Shown here: positions 44,912 through 59,344 of the stretch, one piece after another
How the letters are laid out: each line of letters begins with the position of its first letter
Numbering within the stretch: the stretch's first letter is position 1
Assembly: GCA_964019055.1 (NCBI GenBank)
Contig: OZ025210.1
Span: forward strand, 10,970,658 to 11,034,657
Direction: 5' to 3'
DNA from: Anthopleura xanthogrammica
Lineage: Eukaryota > Cnidaria > Anthozoa > Actiniaria > Actiniidae
Length of the DNA stretch: 64,000 nt
Made by a program: the position numbers and the translations under genes
Notes under the pieces: generated by a model
What the model saw: only the letters and a program-made list of their open reading frames with translations
Databases searched by the model: none
Told to the model about the DNA's origin: nothing

Positions 44912-45116
44912 CACAAAGCACTCTGGGAAACCGAGCCCTGCATGCAAAAATGAAACAGGAAAATCAAAGGATGTATCAGAAAAAAAATTACACTTAATTA
45001 TTTTCGTCTGTTGAAATACTTACATTCCCATAGAAAATGTCAAAATGGAAAAATTGTCAAATGAATGTTTAGATGAGCCAAAAGAGTAAGGACTCGGTTT
45101 CCCATCATGCTTTGTG
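44912..45116. mobile_element. Inverted-repeat element, 24-bp ends
   Basis: CACAAAGCACTCTGGGAAAC at 44912 and its inverse GTTTCCCATCATGCTTTGTG at 45097-45116 bound about 205 bp with no coding content. Confidence 0.65.
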
Positions 45117-45279
45117 CAAGAAATTCGAGCTTGTGTATATTGGGCATTGAAAACTCTGATCACAGAAAATTGATTATAGATTATTTCAATTGTTTAGTCA
45201 AATTCTAAAGAATATATTACACACAATCGAGGCTGAGGTTGAGCGACGACAATCGTGAAATGGTCTATTAACGTCATAA

Positions 45280-45466
45280 ATGTTGTCCAGATAAATAGAC
45301 ATTTCGACTATTCCAAATGTCACGTGTTAAATCGTTTCTCGCACTAAATATGGTTTGTGCACGTGGAATTCACAGCTTCTGAGCCAATTAAGTTGAAGGA
45401 ATGATGAATACGTAATATGACACGCGACATTGGGAATAGTCAAAATGTCTTTTATCTGGACAACAT
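45280..45466. mobile_element. MITE with ATGTTGTCCAGATAAA ends
   Basis: The arms ATGTTGTCCAGATAAATAGA and the inverse (TTTTATCTGGACAACAT) extend about 45 bp, including CGACTATTCCAAATGTCACG and its imperfect complement. Confidence 0.75.
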
Positions 45467-45577
45467 CTAGAATGGATGTATGTGATTCTTAAAACAAAAG
45501 AATATCATATTGCGGGCTCAACTGTAAGTAACAACTATTGGTTTTTCGCTGCCGTCAATCAAAAATAATCTATTGAG

Positions 45578-45881
45578 TAGACCTTTTTGCTCTATCACTA
45601 TTTTCGACTTCGTGCGGTTTCAGAACAATAGGTGCATCAAAGATTATACGAAATTTCAACATCTTTAGAATTTGAACAAAAGATGCTCGTATTTCATTGT
45701 TGTTGAACAATAGTGTAGTCAGGTCATAAATTCAACATACGTAAGTGTTGTACATTGGTATGGCCCGACTCGTTGTTAATTACAACAATGAAGTGCAAGC
45801 ATCTTTTCGTACAATCTTTGATCTCGCCTATTGTTTTTAAATTGCACGAAGTCGCAAATAGTGATAGAACAAAAAGGTCTA
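45578..45881. mobile_element. 304-bp MITE with TAGACC ends
   Basis: TAGACCTTTTTGCTCTATCA (45578 on) is inverted at the right end (AACAAAAAGGTCTA, to 45881), with arms of about 40 bp including CGACTTCGTGC. The interior is partly palindromic as well. A 105-codon open frame spanning its right end is not supported as a gene. Confidence 0.8.
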
Positions 45882-48800
45882 CTACCGAGGACATTTATAT
45901 TCTGAGCAACAATACATTGCGCACGCCAAATTTAGAGTCCCCTGGTAGATTCTCTCGTGAACTCGTGAACAGAAAATGTGACGAAAGCATGCGAGGTCAC
46001 TCAAGCGTGATCATTGTAAGTATGCAGATTGAAAACCAACTGGTGTACTGTACGCCAACCGAAAGGTCATAAATTGAAGTTAACCACAGAATCAGGCACA
46101 TTTACACGCATTTAGAGTAAGTATACTTCAATCTGTTACTCATGATAGTTTCTCTATTCATTTAGACATCTATGAATATAAGTTTTAAGTTGTGATTGCA
46201 ATCGCTGTGAGAATGCGCCTTTACACTTCACTGATCAAGTCACAGATGCCCACTAAGTGATGTTTTGCTGTGGAAAATTTAATTCACAGCGCAGCTAAAG
46301 CTCTGTCTTATAAAGCAAATGTATGGAAATCGAAGGTCCAATTATATATTTTTCCCTTGAGGCGTTTTTGATGGCGACCAGCTTGAATTTTTGTCATCAC
46401 TTTATATGACTTCTGTCGAGTCAGATAACGAAAATATTTGTATGACCAGCCGTATGTCAGTAAAGAGCAAAAGGTACGCTGCTTAAAATAGCCAGCGGGG
46501 GGATACTATATCTAGCATAAGACGGGACACTAGCTTGCCTTCCTCCCTTCATACCATTCCTCTCTCACTCCTTCTTTCCTTCCTTCCTTCCATACATTCA
46601 TTCATCAGTCTTGTGCAACCATTGCGCAAACCGTAGCGCGCGTGCGCGTCCAACCGAAAACGCGGGAAACTTTGAATCTAGCACCTTAATATTTTTTCTT
46701 TGCTTGCATAAAAAAAACAGATATCACGTGCGCACCCACTGCGCAAACCATAGCGCGCATGCGCAGCAAGCCATAAACCAGCAAACTTGGAACCGGAAGT
46801 AAAATTTCCAATCAACGTTACGCCATTTATTGTTAAGAGCAACCTTGGAAAAAGAGCAGGGTTCAAAAGTTATTTGCTTTAAAAGTGATTGATGATCATG
46901 ACACGTGCAACAAACAATCTAATTTTCTGGTTCCTTTTACCAAAACAAAATGCTTTGAAGACTGATTCGCATGCGCTTAAAATGACCATCCTTATCGTGC
47001 ACAAAAGCTTTTCAATTTGCTGCTACCTTAGACCAAATAAATCGCTTGTCAATGGGCTTTCTATTCTATCTTGAAAGCCAGACAACAATACCTTGGGATA
47101 TGTTTAGACTGGAAATTATAAATTGGTGTAATTCTGATCTATTGATAACTCTCTCGAAGCGAGACCTGCAAGCTTCTATGCCATCAAAACTATCATTGGG
47201 ATAAAATAAGCTTATGATTGATCGCAGTTTTCGATGTAAATTAAATGAAATACAAACAAGAGTGGTATTGAGAACAAAGGTTAGATAGCTAGAGCCAACC
47301 TAGCTGGCATGCAAAGAGCTAGTAGCCCTTTTTTCACCGAGTGTTTTAACAGGCCAGACATAAAAAGACCCGACACAAAATGGCTATCTTTTTGTCTAAG
47401 TAACATCCATGTGCTTACAGCTTGAAATTAGATAATTCTTAAACGACCACGTACGAATAGGTGATATTTTTCTGGCTGCTTCTAACCTCTTGAAATCGAG
47501 AGCGCAATGCCAAATTGAATTACTAGCTTAGCAAGATTAAAATCACTTGCTAAATTTCTGTTTGGATTCCTTTCTGGAAAAAATGTAATTCATCCCTTCT
47601 AAATAATGATTTCAAGGTACAATTCTTTTTACAATATTTGCTAGTCAAATATTTCGGTTAAAAGCAGATGAAATATACGAAAGACGAAACTTGACTATAT
47701 TTTTATGAAGGGCGGTAGATAAGTCAAATCCTTAAAAAAAAAATGATTCCAGTTGTTTTGCTTTGCTTTGTAAAATAAATACCATTAATCTAAGATACAG
47801 AATCTTATAATTGACGTCCTGCCAATGTAGCCCAATAACTGGAGTTTCATTTTCCAGGAATATGCTATAATTTATTTCCTGCAAATTCGAAGACTTTGTG
47901 GAGTGTTTTGAGTTGAGAGATCAACTAAGACAGGCAGTTGATTCAAATGCTCTATAACTTGGTGTGTTTGTTATAAGAGAACTTTGTACCAAAATAGCCT
48001 TCAATTCGCCAGTATACATCTTGGGTTTTTAGATTTTTTGAGGTGGGAATCAATTGACCATATTTAGTCCTTAAAATATTTGAAAATCCTAGGAATTGGT
48101 TGATAGGTTGACTTTTGGGACCTCTACTGACCAGGACAAGAGAAAAAAATATTGCTAAAATATATGTACATTTTGTAGTTTATAAAAAAGAAGGAACATC
48201 TAATACACATTTTTGGAGAGTTTAAGCCATTAATATCATTGTACGGAAGCGAAAGAGGTTGGATTTGTGTTCAAGGTTTTTCATCCAAATTGTTGACTAT
48301 ATATTCATGATTCTGCCAATTGAGAAGACAAGCGAACACAAGGCTGATTAGCTCTATTATCCTTCCATGATATTACTCATTCTTCACTTTTAAGATTAGA
48401 AATATTTTAGATAGGAAAGCTTTTTAAAAATTGGTTTATTTTTTATTTAATTTGTGTCAGAAAATTTAAGAGAATTCTCACCCCACCTACAGCCACCATG
48501 CCAAATTGAAAACCTTCTACCTTATTTCTTTCTTTCAAGCCGGATTTGCACACTTTGTCAAATAAACTACGGAAAAACATAGGCAAATGTTTGATTTACT
48601 GAAAGATGCTTAAACTCATTTAACAGATTTTTCGAGTCTCTTTGCGAATTTAGGATCAATTCAAGACACTTTAAATTTGACTTTCGTCTGACTTCATGAC
48701 TTGATCCAAAGAGGCGACTTTTATCAATTCAATATTTGCACTAAACTACAGCACACAGACGCCTCTGAATGCAAGCAGCCTCTTCGTTTAGCTTAGAATA

Positions 48801-51800
48801 TCCTTGTTCTCTAATTTTACTGATTTGAGCTTCGGAATTACAGCTACAATTAGCAACAAAGCCAGTGAGAAAGAACCGTTTGCAGAGGAAAATTTAGTTC
48901 TACAACAGCAAGCTTCGTACTAAACTCCTATACGTTCTTTGCTAGACAATATTTCATGGAATAATCTGATGAAGCTAGAAAAACCAAGGAAAAAGAACTG
49001 AGTTTTTTATCATAAACACTGATTAGAAAAACAAATTTATATTTTCATCTTGGAAAAAATTGTTTTGTAAGCAAAGATGGCGGTTTGGAAGACGTTGCCA
49101 AACAAAGAGGTAACTCTGTCAAAGGAACACATTTTTCGAATGAATATTCTACTTATACACAATTTGTACATTACAATCATATTTTCTTTTTACACTTGTG
49201 TAGTTCTAATTGAAGTTCGACTTCACTATTTTCTCAATAGACTCTCTAAAAGTGAAAATGTTCGACAGTTCAAAATAGCATTCATAACTCGTGGTCGCAT
49301 GATGGGAAACATGGCAAAAGACTGAGCCGATGAGCTTGCAACTTGAAAAATCATAATTTCACAGGATAAACACTGATACAAATTAAGGAATAAAAATAAA
49401 ATAATATAAGATTAACTAATACTCAATACACGTTCCTTCCAAAATAGTAGACTACATGGAGTTAAACTTATCCTCCCACATTCAGCTCCCCACATTTGTC
49501 TTAAAAAATTGTCTTTCCTTTAATCTGCAGCTTGTAATGTTTCGTTACATTCTTCCTTTTTTAAAGTCTTAAACTTTAAACTTACTCTCTAAAGGACTAG
49601 TTATTATTCTCTGAAGCTCTTCGTCTAAAATTTTGGTAGAAGTTCAATAAAATGATTGCAATATTTCATCAAACATCTTCGGATTTTTTCTAGTGAAGAT
49701 GGCGTGGTGAGGTGCTCTCGAATATGGTTTGCTTTGATATTGTCAATAGTATTTGCTGTTTTCTCAGTCTGTAACAATGTAAATAATACGAATTGTAAAA
49801 ACTTAAGTTAAAATATGTTTCACCCTTTATAAATATATCAATGGAGTTTGAAACTTTGAAGACTTGACCTGCAAATTAAAGAAAACCAAAGTTACAAAGC
49901 CAGTTGTGTTGCCAATCAAAGAATTAATGTCTGCAATCCATTGATAGATAAAAATGATTCTGTATCTTCAAAAAATGTAGGCTATACATTTTACTTCAAC
50001 TCGGTTTAAATGTAATAGATAGAATCTAAAAATCCATAAATAGAGCCACACTTTCCCATTGATAAATAAGTAGATATACACTGACTGCAAATGCAAAATT
50101 CATCAATATCAATGTCTTTATTTTCCAATAATTCCAACATATTATCAATTCAAACAAATACATTGATATCATAAGTTAAGATTTTTATAAGTTTTTCACT
50201 CAGTCTTTAAGCAATTATGATTATTTTATTGTTACAATACTTAAAAGTAAGAAAGTAAACATATCTTTTTATATGTGAGTTAAGATATGTTATGCATAAG
50301 ATAGTTTAATTAGTAAAAACGATTTTTCAGTAACTTATCAGTACTTAATACTAAATTACTAAAAAAATATATCACTATCTCTGAACTTAGCTGTAAATTG
50401 AGCTTAGTAAAACTTACACTACTTCTTGTAAAAAATAGTCATTAAGTTGTGCCAGGAAAATTCCATGGTACAGTTAACTTGGTGGAATCCCATAACAGAG
50501 AAAATGGTCTAAATATTATAAATATATTTTAAATATATTATATATATTTAACTTTTCTTGGCTCTTCTTTAGTTTTCTTCTAAGGTAAGTTCAAGGATGC
50601 ACTTCGTTGAAACATAAGATGGTTTGAAAGCTTTCATACAGTGGGCTTGGTGTTCCCACGTTGGGAGTTACCTTGAAGACAGGCATTCTTGCTCGATTTT
50701 GTCAACCTCAACTTTTACAAGAAAGAAAACAAATCGCCGGTAAAGAAACTAGTTCTAAAACCGAAAGAATTGGCATCAATATTACTTTAAGTTTTACAAA
50801 AAAATATTTCTAATGTATTGAAATGTCTTAAAAGTCACAAGTCGAAAGAATGAAGAAGAAAGAGTTGTGCTTCATGATGATGTGGGCTCATGAATCTAGT
50901 AGATATAACCCAATATATTCTTGTGTAGCATGTGAAAGTTTAGTCCTTGGATGATCCTTTTTATAGGTGCGTTGGTTTTTGTTCCGTAGATCAAAACTTG
51001 GGGAAGTAGACAACCACAAGTTCGGATCTACGGGTCGACAAACAACACTCACTACACGAGGCCCATGTCTGGAAAGGGCGGGCGTCTGTTTCTTGTGTGT
51101 ATCCCATAAGCTCAAAACCATGGCGGAAAAACTGAATCTTCCTCTGTGTTCATTCTCAGGCTTTCTGAAAAATAATCATTGTTTAAATTTTAGTAAAGTA
51201 TTGCATTTTTGTACCTAAGTCAGGCTAAAATTGGAGATTTGCTTTGATAGTTACATAGTTGTAGCCCGGTCGCTTTGTACTCGCTGAAGATGTTGCAAAC
51301 GAGAAAGCTCCAACACAATAAACGATCAAAGAGCCACTAGAAATTGTTTGGTATACCAATTAAATATGAATGTTAAAGTAAATTACTTTTGACATGTTCT
51401 AAAGTCAAGATCTAGGTGGTTGAATTGTCTAACTTTGGCACCAATGTGTAAGCTTTACGAAGTTCAGAAAATCCAAGCAATTTGTTGCCTTTTACAAAGA
51501 ACAGAATAGTCGTCTTGCAACCAATAGATTTCGAGTTCATGTAAAATCTATCATTTAAAAATGAAAAACGAATTTCCGTTTAATGCAAGGAAGTTTTAGT
51601 CTTGTATTTCGTGTTGAAACTGTGTTGGTACTGTACGAGTTTGTGGTACTAAAGTCGGTTGTAATCGCGTCAGGTACCTGCTTAAACCTAGATACAAAAT
51701 AGGAAAAACAAACGAACAAGTCAGCACGGAATAATAAAATCTTTACGAGTTCGGCAAAGCCTGAGATTTGGAAGACCGAACACAAGAACACTGCAAGGGA

Positions 51801-54800
51801 TTTCTTCTTGTAGCCAAGTCGTGATATGCGAAACAAAAACAATTTGAAACCAAAGTTCGTTGTGTATTCCAGAGTAGACCACTTCAGGAAAAGCTATCCT
51901 TTTAGAAGTTCTTTGACTCCCAAGATTCCCAAGAAAATCAAAATTAAAGGATATTCTTTAAAATACTTGAGAAAGAAAAGAGAATTTGTAGGTAAAAATC
52001 GAAGCTAATCGTTCGTAATCGCCGACAAACTCGTGGAAAAGGACGCTCTCAGAGCACTTCGTCTGCCTTTTCTACACTTTTATCATGTGACCTTTATCAA
52101 CTGATGACGTCAGAGGTCTAAGCTATTGTCTGGAATAATATCAACGCCTATAATCAACCCTCCCCCCTTAGTAATTTTGCTCATTGAAATATTTTTATTA
52201 GCGGCATAAAGTTCATTTTTCATAACTCATTATCAAGTTGAATACTTCAGCACTTTTACTTCAATTTCTTTGGAATTTGTTCATAGGGACAAAATATTCC
52301 AATATTATATTTGACATGAAATTTTGAATATCACTATCTGAAAACGCTTGTTACTAGCTCAGTCTAAGTTGTCAAAATATTTTCATAGATTATTTTTTAA
52401 TTAAAAAACAAAGAGACAAAACTTTGACATTCAAAGACTTGAGTACGACTTGGTACTTGAAAAAAATTCTAATACATGCAGTTGAATAGCATGAATAAAT
52501 TCTCATATTTGATGCTGATGTAGCTGAGCATTATCAATGATTTAAAATAAAACTCCTTAAACTTTGTTAAGTTGCATCAAAAACTTATTGCTGGAAAATG
52601 CAACTTATGAGAAATGCTTTGATATTATATTCTAAATTATTCGCTCATGATCAACCTCTAGTGAAAAAATATTTTCGCTATAAAAATGAACTAAAACTAG
52701 TTGTATTCAAAAAATCTGGTTTTTTTTAGCCTAACATTTTTTGTTCAAAAGTCTAAGCAAACACCCTAAGGTAAGATTAAATGATTGATACTAAAGAAAG
52801 AATAAAGTTGATAAAATTTGAATGAAATTCAGACATGTCTCGTTTATTTGGCAGCTTAACCCATTTTAGCTTAATGGCAAACGCCTAAAACTATATTTAA
52901 AAGTAATTTAGGTGTATTTTTAACACCTTAACATATCCTTAGAATATAAGAAGTTTGATTAAGTCTTTTGGTGCCTAGGTTTTGGGTTTAGATTCATTAA
53001 GATATGAGAGGAAAACATTTTCAGAATTGCATGTTAATATTCCGAAAGAATTTATCTCAATCTTTTGCTCACTCCTTTTGCTAAGGTATTGATCAAATAT
53101 TTCGTCGTTAGAATTTTGAAAGCCATGGAAATTTCCCCCCTAAGATGATCTTAGCTTGAGTCAATGGATACCATGCAGTTTTATGGATCTACAATAAATG
53201 TCGAACAGTTGTTCACACAAAATCGAGTTTGTATGAAGAGGTGAAAAAATTAGATTTTTTTGGGGGTAAAAAAACTTCAACGGAAAACGATTTTTTTGCT
53301 CCTAAGTATACGCATGCAGGTAGTTTTCGATTTTGTTTCTACTCTAATGAAGCTAAAGTTGTATACTTTTCTTAGGCTCTTAGTGCAACTGAAAGACTGG
53401 ACTTTGTCCATGTTGCAAGTAGGTGAAGCTTTGTCAAGAGGCTAACCATCAGTTTAGCTTCTTCTTCATTCAAAAACCATATTTGCAACCATTGTTTTAT
53501 TGTTATCACAAATATCCTTCAATTTTAAGACAAAACCTAGATCAGTAGTAAATCTAATTCGAGCTAAGAAATTTGTAAAGAAAAGAAAAATGCTGTTTTT
53601 AGGCCAAGGTAGAGAACAACATGGAATGATGTTCTGCAATTCATGGTCTGACTTCGATTTTCAACTTGTATTTGCACTCACTTTACAGCAAAAAAACTTA
53701 AATATTATATCCGTTTGCTTTATGATTTTATATCTAAGAATAGTTACACTAAGCTAGAGTAACTAGCAGTGAATGGCTCTTCTTTAAGCGACGTTTTATT
53801 TCTTAGATTCAAGTTAGTTCAGTTCAAACGTTTTCATTTCTAGCAGTGCCTTTGCAGCACATGGAATCCCAGAAAACATCACAAGACCTTGAAACATTAT
53901 TACTTGGTAATGAAGCTCTTTTGCTGTTAACAATGTTAGAAATTCCAGTTTATAAAAGCCTGAAAAATTGATACACTGCAATACAATTTCAAAGTTATAT
54001 ATTTGTTCAAGAAATCTTGTTCTTTCTTGACTTCTTGTACAGAACTGCTGTTCAAAGTAGCTTTGAAATAGGGTTTATTTTGCTCAATATTCTAAAGCTT
54101 TTATCGCAAAACCTTTCACTATGTCCATACTGTTTTGAACAAGTATTTTCCTGTTCAAATACGGGGATATTTTCTTCTATAAGAAGCCAAAATGAAACTT
54201 GACTTTACAGCACCCAACAGGCAGAACTGTTTGAACAAAACTATTACCTTAATGTTGACAAACTTCTTTTTTAATTATTAAATGAAAAAAGCTATCAGTT
54301 TTTCATTCTTAGAAGACTGAGTAGATTAAAGCCCTGGAATTTTAGTGGATTAAGCTTTTTTTTGGTTAAATGGCTTGTATTTTGTTTTAAATTTGTAGCA
54401 GAAGGCTCAACTATCCAGGCACTCCATGGCTACTTTGCTGACTAACTTTCGGTAAGATTTTGAAGATATTCCCTTAAAACGCAACTTTTTTCATAAAGTT
54501 AAAAGGAACTACAAAGTTAAGAACTAGACGATTCAAATAATTAAATGTTTGGGGTAGTAAAGAATGTGATGAACCAAGAAACAGCTCAGAAGGCTGAAAT
54601 TCAACTCAGTAAATTGGCAGTCTTAACAGAGTCAGACAAGAGCATTTCAGTCCATTTTCCTTTAAACTGAACCTCTATTTTATAGACAATGAAGATATAA
54701 TTACAGCTTGGAAAATAAACTATAAAAGCAAGTGATTCGAAAGCCTTACTTTTCAGAACTCAAATCTTTAGCATTTTAGCAACTTGCAGCATGCAGCATT

Positions 54801-55150
54801 CATGTTTTACTCTAGCCAGTAGAATTTCTGGACAAGATCGCAAGACATTAATTTCCACCTCAAAAGATTTCAAAAAAACAATTCCCATTAATCAAAACCT
54901 TAAACAATCATATAGGAGTGCTACAGTTTGTAGTGGATAAGATTTATAGCAAATCTTCTTCATCCAACGTGTGAATTCTAGACTTATGATAGCTGCCTTC
55001 TAGCTAAACGTTCATACTTGTTTCGTTCTTGCCAACAGAACTCTAGTTATTAGGAATAATATGTGTTTCTCTCAAGTTATCGAAATCAGAATATATCATT
55101 CTTTTCTTACGCTTTTAGTCTAGTTATTTCTATTTCTTATATTTTTTTTT

Positions 55151-55196
55151 ACAAACCTTTTTACAAACCTTTTTACAAACCTTTTTACAAACCTTG
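55151..55196. repeat. 12-bp tandem repeat, about 4 units
   Basis: Units of CTTTTTACAAAC. The FYKP repeat in one frame is an artefact of the 12-bp period. Confidence 0.9.
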
Positions 55197-57739
55197 TTCA
55201 AAGCTGGTTGGATTCGCACGCGCTTTGCCCCGTTGGTGTAATAACGGTTATGGACTGGAAACCATAAACCCCGCCCCACAAGTTCTACCTCCAAATTCAA
55301 ACAGCTTTAAAAAAAATTTCTCCTACCTGTGGGCGAATTTTTAGAGGGGAATCTTAAGATGAAATTTGCGTCGAAAGCTCGCTTCGATCTACTGTCATGC
55401 GGCTTGCTTCACAGTCTGCAGGCTTGTTTTGACCTTTGCCATATTTTCGACAGTTGCAATTCAATTCCACGGTCTGTCTGCTTTAATGTCGGGGTTTTGT
55501 TATTCTGCCTTTGTGATTTCTAAATTACTCTAATAGAGACATGAAAAATAAGCTAAAATATTCGATGGGGACTTATTTCAGTGTTCGACAATCAGACTAA
55601 AAGCAATTGGGCCTGAAGCATCTAAAAAAATTGTTTGCCTTTACATTAGATGTAGCAATAAAACAATACCAGTAACTCTTCTCTTTAAAAAAAAATTTCT
55701 TCTGTAATGACATTTTTATCAGAACCTAATATAAGACCATAAGGTCAAAAAGGTAAAATTCCAACTTCTAGCCTAGGTAGTTAAAACTTAGGAAATTTTC
55801 ATACAAATTCTTAAAGCAATGGATAATTTTCCTTGTAGTTTTATGTGCGTAGAAAGCTGCCTGCTAAAAATTGTTTCTCGTACGTTGTAATTCAGCTCAT
55901 GTCACACAACTTTCTCACAAAAAAGATATTCCTCTGCTCCCAAGTGAACTGCTTTTACTAATGTCCTTTTTGACATGATAATATTTTACTTTTTCCATAC
56001 GTTTTTCAAAGTTAAATTAAATTAGGTAGTTAGCTTTGCAAATTCAAGAATCATTTGGGGAATTTTTTTCTTCAAAGCCATCAAAGATTGTCATCCATAT
56101 GGATTAAATTTTTCAAATTATCGCTAAAATCCGTCTTTAAAAAATAAGTCTTTCAAAGAAAAGCTTGTACGAATTTAAGAGGCGGTTATCCAGAGGATAT
56201 CGTGATGTAGAGAACTATTATTCGGAAGGCGTAACAGCTCCCCACGGCGAGTTTGAAAGGATTTTATATTAATCACGCCATCTTTACGTCTCTGGTGTCA
56301 AATTCAAAAGGTCTTTGCATAAAAACTAGACACTCTCCAGACACCCGCGCAAACACCACAAAACCTAAAACACCGCTCTTGCAGTTCCAGTCTCCTTTAA
56401 AACATTAAAAAATTCGAATTCTATGCTCTGTAACCTTCAAAACACTTGAATAAACCCTAAGGAATGGTTTAGAGGTCCAGATAAGTTCTTAATTTCTGTC
56501 TGGTTCATAATCTCATCAATATCTCCCAATTGTACAAAACAAAGCCTGGCTTTCATATCATTTCAATTTGAATTTAAAAATATAGGTTTACAAAACACTG
56601 GCTGAAAATGAATTTCGCTGGCTTTTTCATACCTATATCTAGAATTTCCCAAAATCTTAAGAGGATTTTATTTCACAAAAGAAAGAAGGAATTTCTTTGC
56701 ACAAACCAAGCCACATGTTAGTGTCTTCACCACGCGCGTGGTAAGGCACTTTTGCCTGCACAACTAAATATAGCTCTAGAATTTTAAGTAACTAAAAAAT
56801 ATTTTTTCTAACTCTATTTGAATGCTAAAATATTTAAATTCATGACACATACCTCTTATAGAGCAGTAGTTCCATTCTCGTTAGCAGTTCTTTGGCTTTT
56901 TATATATACCACATGTTGCAAAGATGAAAAAAAAAACCCCGAATGTGTACATTAAGAATATCCGGCATGTATTTATAGTTGCACGAAGTACAACTTAAAC
57001 AAAGCCAGTTATAAGTCTAGATTTTGAACACAAAAAATAACCAAGAATACTCTCATTTGAAGCTCTTAACATTATCTCTCATTTGGAGGAAGGAAAACTT
57101 CAATAAGAACCGGCGTTTTATATAGACAGCCTTCATTCCAGCACCTTCTAAACGAGCTGCTTAAACTGTCAAGCTGAAGCGTAGCACCGTAGAAAAATTT
57201 TAAACAATAAAATACCTCGTAGTTTGGTTGTAGAATCATTTTTTCCTTTGGTTTCGTACAGTGCATAAAAAAAAAGGGTTTTTAGAATTATAGAGTAGAA
57301 CTCATCGTGCTTAGTTAAGACTGTGGTGACAGCTCTGTTAGGAATGATAAAATAGTTCACAGACTGTTCAACGGCTAATCTAAAAAATAAACATGCCGGG
57401 TTTGGGGTAAAAATTTTGAAAAGATCTCACGAAACCGCTTCATAATGATGATCTGTGTGTTATCGGTTGTAGCCATCAAATGAAAGCAAAAACTTACCAG
57501 TTTAAGGATTGTAAATCTGGATGTAATTCCACTGCTTACAGCAAGGAAACTGCCAAAGCTCTCCTGTCGTAAAATCTGTTACTACTGTACGTCAATCTAA
57601 ACTAAAATCTGTAGCTCTTGGCTTCTCTATAGAACAATGTCCATGGCAAAATCTTGAAGCAAGAGAAATTTCTCGCTTGTAATCAGATACGACTTTCTTA
57701 CTCTGTCTGGGATCTTGACCGCGCTGCAAGCTTTATAAA

Positions 57740-57792
57740 TATATATGTATATATGTATGTATGTATGTATGTATATTATATACATATATATT
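57740..57792. repeat. TATG/TATA microsatellite
   Basis: (TATG)n flanked by ATATATA palindromic sequence. Confidence 0.9.
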
Positions 57793-58643
57793 TGTAGGTC
57801 TTGCACAAAGAATGCTATGCTCTGTGGATATATTTCTCTGAACCTTTGGAATCATTTGGAAGCCTTCATAGTTTAGTAAATGTATTTTTCCCCATCGAGA
57901 TTTCTTTGCTGTATTTTGTTATGGTCTGATCAAATGTTTATACAAAGATCTTTAACCGAATTTCTCGTGTCTGTGATCACATGACCTCGTAGTATGCAAA
58001 TGAAGAAATTAATTCAAAATTCCTTAAGAAAAATATTCTGCAGAGAAGCCACTTCACTGCAAGGAGGATTTTCACATTTTGGTGACCCTGCTTCTCCAAC
58101 GAATGGTAACTTTTCGGGTCCCCAGATACGAAATCCGATATTTTGACCTGAGTTACTTGACCTTGAGTCAGTATTGTACAGCAGAAAGTGATAAATGAAT
58201 TCTGATATCACCTCAATAATGTACGTATATCCGCAACCATTCAAGAACGACAATGGCAAATGTAGAAGAGAGGGAGGCGAAGGTGACGGATTTAAGGTCA
58301 ATGGGGACTCAAATCTTGGCGAAGCTGGATGAAAATTTTGAGTCAATTAAATGAAAATGTTTCCAAAATGCTGGTTTATATCATTGCTGTCTAAAAATAT
58401 CCCAAATATATAAATTGTATGACCTGAGAATGATAAGATGACCATAATATGGTGCGCAGTCATAATCCTATGATTACTCGAACTAATTGATCCGATTGCT
58501 GGTCCATAACTCATAATACAAAGAGCCACATACTTATTATGAGTGGTAATTACCCGAGGATTATATTCTCTTTAGTCACATTCACGCTTCTTATTGTGGA
58601 TCACACTTTCGCGCACACTAATCTATAAGGCATTTCTTAAAAG

Positions 58644-58915
58644 TTGGGCTACCTGTGGAAAAATACCACAGGGTATCCCAACCAAACGGGCAAGTTTGGT
58701 AACGCAACTGTCATTAGAAAAAAAATAGATTCGTGACTAAACTGAGAATCGTTTATTGACAAAAATGTTCAACACCGTGTTTCAAATCTTTCTAACTTTA
58801 ATTCGGAATTAGATCAGTCAGGGGAAGGGGTTATGGAATTTATATGATAAAATAATAGTTTTTCTCTCAGTCAAGGTAGGTGTATGGTCACCCTGTGGTG
58901 GTACTACCACAGACA
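58644..58915. repeat. Cluster of CACAGG/CCTGTG element ends
   Basis: TTGGGCTACCTGTG ends at 58657 and CACAGGGTATCCCAA starts at 58667. CACCCTGTG ends at 58897 and CACAGACAACCCA starts near 58908. These are the same kind of termini as at 21256-22418 and 24588-24715. Full element limits are not resolved. Confidence 0.5.
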
Positions 58916-59096
58916 ACCCATTGATAATTTTAAAATTCTCTTATGATGTCACTTATATATACATTAAATTGTATGTTGTATTTAACTCCAAAATAATGTT
59001 CAAAAATGTATTGCCATTTTTATTACTCATGATACAATAAGAAATCAATTTAGATTTACAAATTATAAAAAAAATATTTTTCAAAATTTCAGTTAA

Positions 59097-59261
59097 TAGA
59101 CCTTTTTAGCTTCGTATGCAAATTGCCCATTTCAGACCACATGACATTCCCTTGAGAAATGTTCTTTTGTTAAAATATTTACACATGAAAGAATTAACTC
59201 CCAAGAGTGGCATCACATGGTCTGAAATGGGCACAACAAACAACGAAGCTGAAAAGGTCTA
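59097..59261. mobile_element. 165-bp MITE with TAGACC ends, copy 1
   Basis: It runs from TAGACCTTTTTAGCTTCGTA to the inverse GAAGCTGAAAAGGTCTA. The internal arms CCCATTTCAGACCACATGAC and GTCTGAAATGGGC are inverted. A copy of equal length in opposite orientation lies at 60552-60716. Confidence 0.9.
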
Positions 59262-59344
59262 TTGAACATAATTTACAGTCAAACTAAGAAAACTGTAAAC
59301 ACATATATAAATATGTCTGGAATGTTTACTGTGTTTAACCATCG

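Larger units (their letters stand above)
45882..59096. other. Long gene-poor AT-rich region
   Basis: More than 13 kb without a supported gene on either strand. Small features: a direct repeat of a GCGCAAACC(G/A)TAGCGCGC segment (about 46622 and 46740), a 12-bp tandem repeat (55151-55196), a TATG microsatellite (57740-57792) and CACAGG-type element ends near 58644-58915. It could be intron or intergenic. Short open frames are scattered and show no domains. Confidence 0.5.

Noticed and set aside
49079..49111. ATGGCGG in good start context followed by GAG-GTAACT donor, as a first exon
   Set aside because: Eleven codons only, with no downstream exon found. AAGATGGCG-type strings recur in this AT-rich DNA and in MITEs.
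51121..51218. ACCATGGCGGAAAAACTG start as a gene
   Set aside because: The frame ends after 33 codons with no convincing donor or domain.
57500..57568. A 69-bp minus-strand segment with acceptor and donor in phase 0
   Set aside because: Possible by chance. It has no recognisable sequence and no neighbouring exon.
58014..58346. 110-codon minus-strand frame with Cys residues
   Set aside because: No splice context or domain, and low-complexity Pro/Ser start.
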